DNA from: Pseudaeromonas paramecii
GTDB taxonomy: Bacteria; Pseudomonadota; Gammaproteobacteria; Enterobacterales; Aeromonadaceae
DNA: 64,000 nucleotides
Reading direction: 5' to 3'
Assembly (NCBI RefSeq): GCF_039540575.1
Contig: NZ_BAABFC010000017.1
Coordinates: 62,001 to 126,000, forward strand
Below, in pieces: positions 58,616-64,000 of the stretch. Every line of letters starts with the position of its first letter. Positions within the stretch are counted from its first letter, which is position 1. The position numbers were made by a program, and so were the translations under genes. Below the pieces are notes generated by a model that saw only the letters and a program-made list of their open reading frames with translations, was not told the origin of the DNA and ran no database searches.

Positions 58616-59548
58616 TTACCAGTCGTCGGCCACTTCGATGGCCGCATCCTGGCGCTGGGCCTGATGCAGGTACTGGCGAATGGCCTGTATGGCATAACGC
58701 ACCTTGGCCGGCAGGGCCTCGCGGCTGCTGGTGACGGCATAGAGGTTGACGGCGGGCAGCTGCCACTGGGGCAAGACCCGCACCAGGCTGCCCTCGGCCA
58801 GCTCGCTCTGGATATCCAGCTCGAAACGGTGGAACAGCCCCAGTCCCTGGCGGTTCATCATGGCCAGGGCCTGGGATTCGTTGCCCAGAATGCGGCCGGG
58901 CAGCACCAGCTCCCGCAACTCGCCGCTGTTGACGTGGGTAAAGGGGAAGCTGTGGGGATTGTGCCGGCTTGTGAGGATCAGCATCTGATGGCGCTGCAGA
59001 TCCTCGGGCTCCGCCGGGGTGCCCATGCGCGCCAGGTAGGCGGGGGCGGCGCACAGCACATAGCGCAAGGAGCCCAGCCGGCGGGCCACCTGATTGGAGT
59101 CTTCGGCCTCGCCCAGCCGCAGGGCCAGATCCACCCGCTCGGCAATGAGATCGACGGGGTCATTGGTGGAGAGCAGACGCAGCCCCAGCTGGGGGTAGTC
59201 ATGCAGCAGGGGAGCCAGGGCGCGGCCCAGGTGGTGGGCGGCAAACATGATGGTACTGGCGATACGCAGCTCGCCGCTGGGGGCATCCTGCTGGGCCGCC
59301 AGCATCTGCTCGGCGGCTCGGGCACTGAGCAGCATCTCCCGGCAGTGTTCATACACACCTTCGCCCACGGCGGTGAGGCTCAGCTGGCGGGTGGAACGGT
59401 GCAGCAGCACCACCCCGGTCTCCTGCTCCAGCTGGCGGATCTGCTGGCTCACCGCCGAGGGGGTCATCTCCAACACCCGGGCGGCGGCGGTCATGGAGCC
59501 GGACTCCACCACCTGTGCGAATACCGCCAACCGCTTTAGATGCTCCAT
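58616..59548 (-). CDS. LysR-family regulator beside efflux genes (AaeR-like)
   Basis: 310-residue LTTR. The N-terminal winged helix (FAQVVESGSMTAAARVLEMTPSAVSQQIRQLEQETGVVLLHRSTRQLSLT) is clear, followed by a co-inducer domain (GELRIASTIMFAAHHLGRALAPLLHDYP onwards). It resembles AaeR/CrgA-type regulators. It is divergent from the FUSC-DUF1656-HlyD efflux operon with 119 bases between, so it most likely controls that operon, as AaeR does aaeXAB. Downstream on the same strand is bglA, which has its own promoter. Confidence 0.88.
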   Translation of the reverse strand: MEHLKRLAVFAQVVESGSMTAAARVLEMTPSAVSQQIRQLEQETGVVLLHRSTRQLSLTAVGEGVYEHCREMLLSARAAEQMLAAQQDAPSGELRIASTIMFAAHHLGRALAPLLHDYPQLGLRLLSTNDPVDLIAERVDLALRLGEAEDSNQVARRLGSLRYVLCAAPAYLARMGTPAEPEDLQRHQMLILTSRHNPHSFPFTHVNSGELRELVLPGRILGNESQALAMMNRQGLGLFHRFELDIQSELAEGSLVRVLPQWQLPAVNLYAVTSSREALPAKVRYAIQAIRQYLHQAQRQDAAIEVADDW

Positions 59549-59667
59549 TGTGAAGCCTCGCTTAATACTTCATGCAGAATTTGCCGTCTATTCTAAACAT
59601 TTTGAAATGAATATCGTAAAAAAAGGCCAAGTGTCGGCCTTGTAATCGTTCGAGTTCCTGTATCGTC

Positions 59668-61641
59668 ATGCGTCCTGTTTTTTTTCGCTTACCTCCGCCT
59701 GATGCCAAGTGGCTGTTTGCCATCAAGGTCAGCTGTGCCGGGCTGCTGGCGTTGAGCCTCTCCATCTATCTGGGACTGGATAGGCCCTACTGGGCCATGA
59801 TGACCGCCTTCATCGTCGCCCAACCCTTCGCCAGCCTGAGCCTGGTGAAGGGGGCCTCACGGCTGGCCGGTACCTTGATTGGCGGGATCGCGGCCCTGTG
59901 TCTGGCCACCTGGTTTATCCAGTGGCCCTTGCTGCATCTGGTGGCCCTGTCGCTGTGGCTGGCCTTGTGCATCTTTCTCTCCTTGCTGGAGCAGAGCCTC
60001 TACAGCTACGCCTTCTTGTTGAGCGGCTACACGGCGCTGTTTGTCACCTTGCCTTATGTGGATCACCCGGATGGCCTCTTTCTGATCGCCCTGAGCCGGG
60101 TGGAGGAGATCGGCCTGGGGATTGCCTGCTATCTGCTGCTGGATCTGTTGCTGTGGCCGCGCCGAACCCATGACAGATTTCTAAGTCAGCTGACCGGTTG
60201 GCAGCAACAGCTGCTGGGCTGGCAGAGCCGTCTGCTGGCGGATCCCGATGCCAGCGGAGCCGAGACCCTGCTGTTGCAACTGGGCCAGCTGGAGCAGCTG
60301 CGGCCCCAGGCGCTGAGTGATTCATCGCGGCTGCGAGCGCACCGGGGCTTGCTCACCGAACTGCACGGCGAGCTACAGGCCCAGTTGACCCTGGGGCTGA
60401 GTCTGGCGGATCTGTTGCAGGAAGCCCGTCAGGCGGGTGTGGCGATGCCGGCGCTGGACGAGCTGCTGGCGTTGGCTCGGCATACCCTGGCGCGGCTGGC
60501 GGCCGGCGAGCGTATCGGTACGCCGCCCGAGCGCCTGTTTGCCGATGAAACCCATGCCTGTCTGACCGGGCGACTGGCTAGCCTGCTGGGTTATTGGTGG
60601 CAGAGCCATCATCTGATCCAGCAGCTCTCCCACCTGCTTAGCATGGCGCCGGCCCGCCGCCGTGGACGGCGACAGCACAGCCACCCCCATGTGGATGTGG
60701 GCCGTGCCCTGCAGAGCGCCCTGACGGCCGGACTCTCCCTGCTGCTGTGTGGCCTGTTGTGGATGACCACCGGCTGGCAGAGCGGCTATCTGGCGGTGAT
60801 GATGACCGGGGTCGCCTGCTCCCTGTTTGCCGCCAGCGACAACCCGCTGGTGCCCGCCAAGGGCTTCTTCATCGGTTCCTTGCTGGCGCTGCCGGTGTCG
60901 GCGGTGCTGCAGTTTGTGTTCTTGCCGCTGGTGGATGATCTGCCGGGTCTGATCTGCGTCTTGCTGCCCTTCTTGCTGTGGGGTGGCCAGCGTATCGGCA
61001 ATCCGGCCACGGCGCCGCGCAGTGTGCCCCTGGTGCTGGGCACCCTGGCCATGCTGACCATCACCAACGACAGCCGCTCCACCCTGCTGAGCCTGATCAA
61101 CCTGGGGTTGGCCCAGCAGGTGGGCATAGGTGTGCCGCTGTTGCTCACCGGTGTGCTGCGTCGCCTGGGAGCCCAGGTGCAGTTGCCACGGCTGCAGCGA
61201 GCCCTGGAGCGGCTCTTCATCCGGGTGGCCCGGGGGGATGGCCGCCTCGATCGTGCCGCGCTGGAGCGCCACGGGCAGGCCATATTGCAGGCCCTGGTGC
61301 AACGGGCCGGTGGGCAAGCCGGCGCCATGCTCGGCGGGGGCGGGGCCTTGCTGCGGATGGGGCTGAGTCTACTGCGGTTGGCGTTGCCTGCCGCCCAGCT
61401 GCTGCCCCATGGCCGCCGGGCATTGCAGGAGAGCCGACAGGCCCTGATCGATTTTTTCACCTTGCCATCTGGGGCGCGGGAGCAGGCCTACCCGGATCTG
61501 CTGGCCAACCTGGAGGCACAACGGCAGCGGTTGGCCCAGCCGGCGGGCGCCGTCTCCACCAGCGTGCTGCATCACTTTGACCATCTGTTGCTGGCCCTGC
61601 GGCTGCACAGAACCTTTTTTACCCACCCCATGAGGAGCTAG
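59668..61641 (+). CDS. FUSC family efflux protein (AaeB-like)
   Basis: 657-residue inner-membrane protein with two membrane blocks (about 15-165 and 350-480), each with five to six hydrophobic segments, separated and followed by cytoplasmic helical regions. LGLDRPYWAMMTAFIVAQPFASLSLVKGASRLAGTLIGG is the FUSC/AaeB signature. Relatives export aromatic carboxylic acids or related toxic compounds with a HlyD partner. The substrate here is not readable. It starts the FUSC-DUF1656-HlyD operon; in E. coli the order is aaeX-aaeA-aaeB. Confidence 0.9.
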   Translation: MRPVFFRLPPPDAKWLFAIKVSCAGLLALSLSIYLGLDRPYWAMMTAFIVAQPFASLSLVKGASRLAGTLIGGIAALCLATWFIQWPLLHLVALSLWLALCIFLSLLEQSLYSYAFLLSGYTALFVTLPYVDHPDGLFLIALSRVEEIGLGIACYLLLDLLLWPRRTHDRFLSQLTGWQQQLLGWQSRLLADPDASGAETLLLQLGQLEQLRPQALSDSSRLRAHRGLLTELHGELQAQLTLGLSLADLLQEARQAGVAMPALDELLALARHTLARLAAGERIGTPPERLFADETHACLTGRLASLLGYWWQSHHLIQQLSHLLSMAPARRRGRRQHSHPHVDVGRALQSALTAGLSLLLCGLLWMTTGWQSGYLAVMMTGVACSLFAASDNPLVPAKGFFIGSLLALPVSAVLQFVFLPLVDDLPGLICVLLPFLLWGGQRIGNPATAPRSVPLVLGTLAMLTITNDSRSTLLSLINLGLAQQVGIGVPLLLTGVLRRLGAQVQLPRLQRALERLFIRVARGDGRLDRAALERHGQAILQALVQRAGGQAGAMLGGGGALLRMGLSLLRLALPAAQLLPHGRRALQESRQALIDFFTLPSGAREQAYPDLLANLEAQRQRLAQPAGAVSTSVLHHFDHLLLALRLHRTFFTHPMRS

Positions 61642-61643
61642 GC

Positions 61644-61844
61644 ATGTTGGAGCTGGATATGGGCGGCCTCTTGTTGTCGCCCCTGTTGCTGGCCGGGTGT
61701 CTGTCACTGCTGCTGCAGCCTCTGATCCCGGGCGCCTGCTACCGCTGGCTGTGGCATCCACAGCTGGCCCGGTTGGCGGTCTTTATTCTGAGTACCTGGG
61801 GATGGCTGCAACTGCTGCAGCAGCTGCCCAGGCTGTTTTCCTGA
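61644..61844 (+). CDS. DUF1656 small membrane protein (AaeX-like)
   Basis: 66 residues with two hydrophobic segments (GGLLLSPLLLAGCLSLLLQPL and LAVFILSTWGWLQLLQQL). Proteins of this type accompany FUSC/HlyD efflux pairs; their role is unknown. It follows the FUSC gene by 2 bases and has GAGGAGC upstream, so it is translated from the same message. Confidence 0.85.
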   Translation: MLELDMGGLLLSPLLLAGCLSLLLQPLIPGACYRWLWHPQLARLAVFILSTWGWLQLLQQLPRLFS

Positions 61845-61857
61845 TAGCGAGGTTTGC

Positions 61858-62775
61858 ATGGGTTCATTCTGGATCTTGTTGCCCCGGTTGGTGGCAACCC
61901 TGGCGCTGGTGGGGCTGGCCGCCCTGGCCGGCGTTCATCTGTTTGATTATTACCAGGCCGCGCCCTGGACCCGGGATGCCCGGGTACGCACGGAACTTAT
62001 CCGTCTCACCAGCGATGTGGCCGGGTTTGTCAGCGAGGTGCGGGTTGCAGATAACCAGCTCGTACATCAGGGCGACTTATTGTTCGTGGTGGACAAGAGC
62101 CGCTATGCCCTGGCGGTGGCCGATGCCGAAGCCAACGTGGCTCGATTGACAGTGAGCGCGGCACAAAAGGCGCGGGATGCTCGTCGTACCCAGCGTCTGG
62201 ATCAGATGGTGAGTCAGGCGGCCCGGGAGCAGAGCCAATCCGAGGCCCAGGTGGCCGCCGCCGAGCTGCAGCAGGCGAAGGTGGCCCTGCAGCAGGCCCA
62301 GCTCGATCTGGCCCGCACCGAGATCCGGGCCCCCTGTGATGGCTATGTCACCAACTTCTCGCTGCATGTGGGGGATTACCAGCAGGCCGGCAGTCCGGCC
62401 CTCGCCCTGCTCAGTGCCAAGGAGTTCTACGTGGTGGGCTATTTCGAGGAGACCAAGCTGCCCCGTATTCAGGTGGGGGATCCGGTAGAGATCCGTCTGA
62501 TGGGCATAGCTCAGCCGCTGACCGGTCAGGTGAGCAGCATCGCCGGCGGGATCCAGGACGATGTGCAAAGTGGCAGCCAGGGGGAGTTGGCGGATGTGAG
62601 CCCCACCTTTGAATGGGTGCGGCTGGCCCAGCGGATCCCGGTGCGCATCACGCTGGATCCGGCGCCCGAGGGGGGTCGTCTGGTGGCCGGTCAGACCGCC
62701 AGCGTCACCGTGCTCGAAGACGAAACCTCCCGACTGGCGAAGCGTCCGGAGGCGGCCGCGTCGGCACGGGGCTAA
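61858..62775 (+). CDS. HlyD-type membrane fusion protein (AaeA-like)
   Basis: 305-residue periplasmic adaptor with one N-terminal membrane anchor (about 6-30, LLPRLVATLALVGLAALAGVHLF). The biotinyl-lipoyl halves are RLTSDVAGFVSEVRVADNQLVHQGDLLFVVD and TEIRAPCDGYVTNFSLHVGDYQQAGSPAL, with a helical hairpin between (about 85-150). The beta-barrel part includes FYVVGYFEETKLPRIQVGDPVEIRLMG. It would couple the FUSC protein to the periplasm or an outer-membrane channel. It is the last gene of the operon, 13 bases after the DUF1656 gene. Confidence 0.9.
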   Translation: MGSFWILLPRLVATLALVGLAALAGVHLFDYYQAAPWTRDARVRTELIRLTSDVAGFVSEVRVADNQLVHQGDLLFVVDKSRYALAVADAEANVARLTVSAAQKARDARRTQRLDQMVSQAAREQSQSEAQVAAAELQQAKVALQQAQLDLARTEIRAPCDGYVTNFSLHVGDYQQAGSPALALLSAKEFYVVGYFEETKLPRIQVGDPVEIRLMGIAQPLTGQVSSIAGGIQDDVQSGSQGELADVSPTFEWVRLAQRIPVRITLDPAPEGGRLVAGQTASVTVLEDETSRLAKRPEAAASARG

Positions 62776-62798
62776 CGCCGTGTTGCATGGGGGCAGAT

Positions 62799-62828
62799 AA
62801 AAAAACAGGAGGCCATGGCCTCCTGTTT
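62799..62828. terminator. Terminator between efflux operon and metK
   Basis: AAACAGGAGGCCATGGCCTC palindrome continuing to 62828, with a 7-base T run on the minus strand. It mainly ends metK and may also stop the efflux operon. Confidence 0.88.
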
Positions 62829-62855
62829 GCGTTTGGGTTGCCTTGCCGGGGCAGA

Positions 62856-64000
<1,145 letters not shown>

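Overview
The window looks like chromosomal DNA of a GC-rich gammaproteobacterium of the Aeromonadales, closest in feel to Oceanimonas, Zobellella or Aeromonas. That placement is inferred from protein similarity recalled from memory and from gene order: yhcC-arcB, arcA-yjtD-thrLABC, cysK-ptsHI-crr, cysZ-zipA-ligA, ung-grcA, and endA-rsmE-gshB-yqgE-ruvX near metK all follow enterobacterial or Vibrio-Aeromonas order. Coding density is high. No rRNA, tRNA, CRISPR array, insertion sequence or prophage was seen.

Layout. 1-9 kb is a complete L-arabinose unit: catabolic araB-araD-araA on the minus strand, divergent ABC importer araF-araG-araH, then araC. 9-11 kb holds a HAD phosphatase and an unusual LuxI-fold acyltransferase fused to an unknown C-terminal domain. 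11-18.3 kb has a SlyD-like isomerase, a WrbA-like flavoprotein, yhcC, arcB, dgt and a passengerless intimin-type barrel protein. 18.3-29 kb has rfaH, metNIQ, arcA, a small outer-membrane-type protein, yjtD and the attenuated thrLABC operon. 29-41 kb has tesB, crr-ptsI-ptsH, cysK, the peptidoglycan pair ldtD/mepK, cysZ, zipA, ligA and grcA. 41-48 kb has ung, a hemerythrin-like protein, a DUF3545-type small protein, transaldolase, a YaaJ-type sodium:alanine symporter and a HAD/mannitol-1-phosphate dehydrogenase fusion. 48-55 kb is ruvX-yqgE-gshB-rsmE-endA, a DUF5718-type protein, BetT and SprT. 55-64 kb has a GNAT, two small orphan genes, bglA with a LacI-type operator, a LysR gene with a divergent FUSC/DUF1656/HlyD efflux set, and the 3' part of metK.

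How the parts work together. Redox control is prominent: both halves of the Arc two-component system are present, near-consensus FNR boxes lie upstream of arcA and grcA, and GrcA protects pyruvate formate-lyase. Sugar use is covered by arabinose import and catabolism, the general and glucose PTS components, transaldolase and BglA. Osmoadaptation is suggested by BetT and by the MtlD-like fusion, an architecture that makes mannitol from fructose-6-phosphate in Acinetobacter.

Most of the window is ordinary core genome. The items most worth a second look are the LuxI-fold fusion at 9814-10959, the MtlD-type fusion at 45892-48090, the LysM/inverse-autotransporter barrel in the arcB-dgt operon, and several readable regulatory sites (araI1-I2, FNR boxes, the bglA operator, the metNIQ leader repeats). 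I did not find a clearly new multi-gene system.
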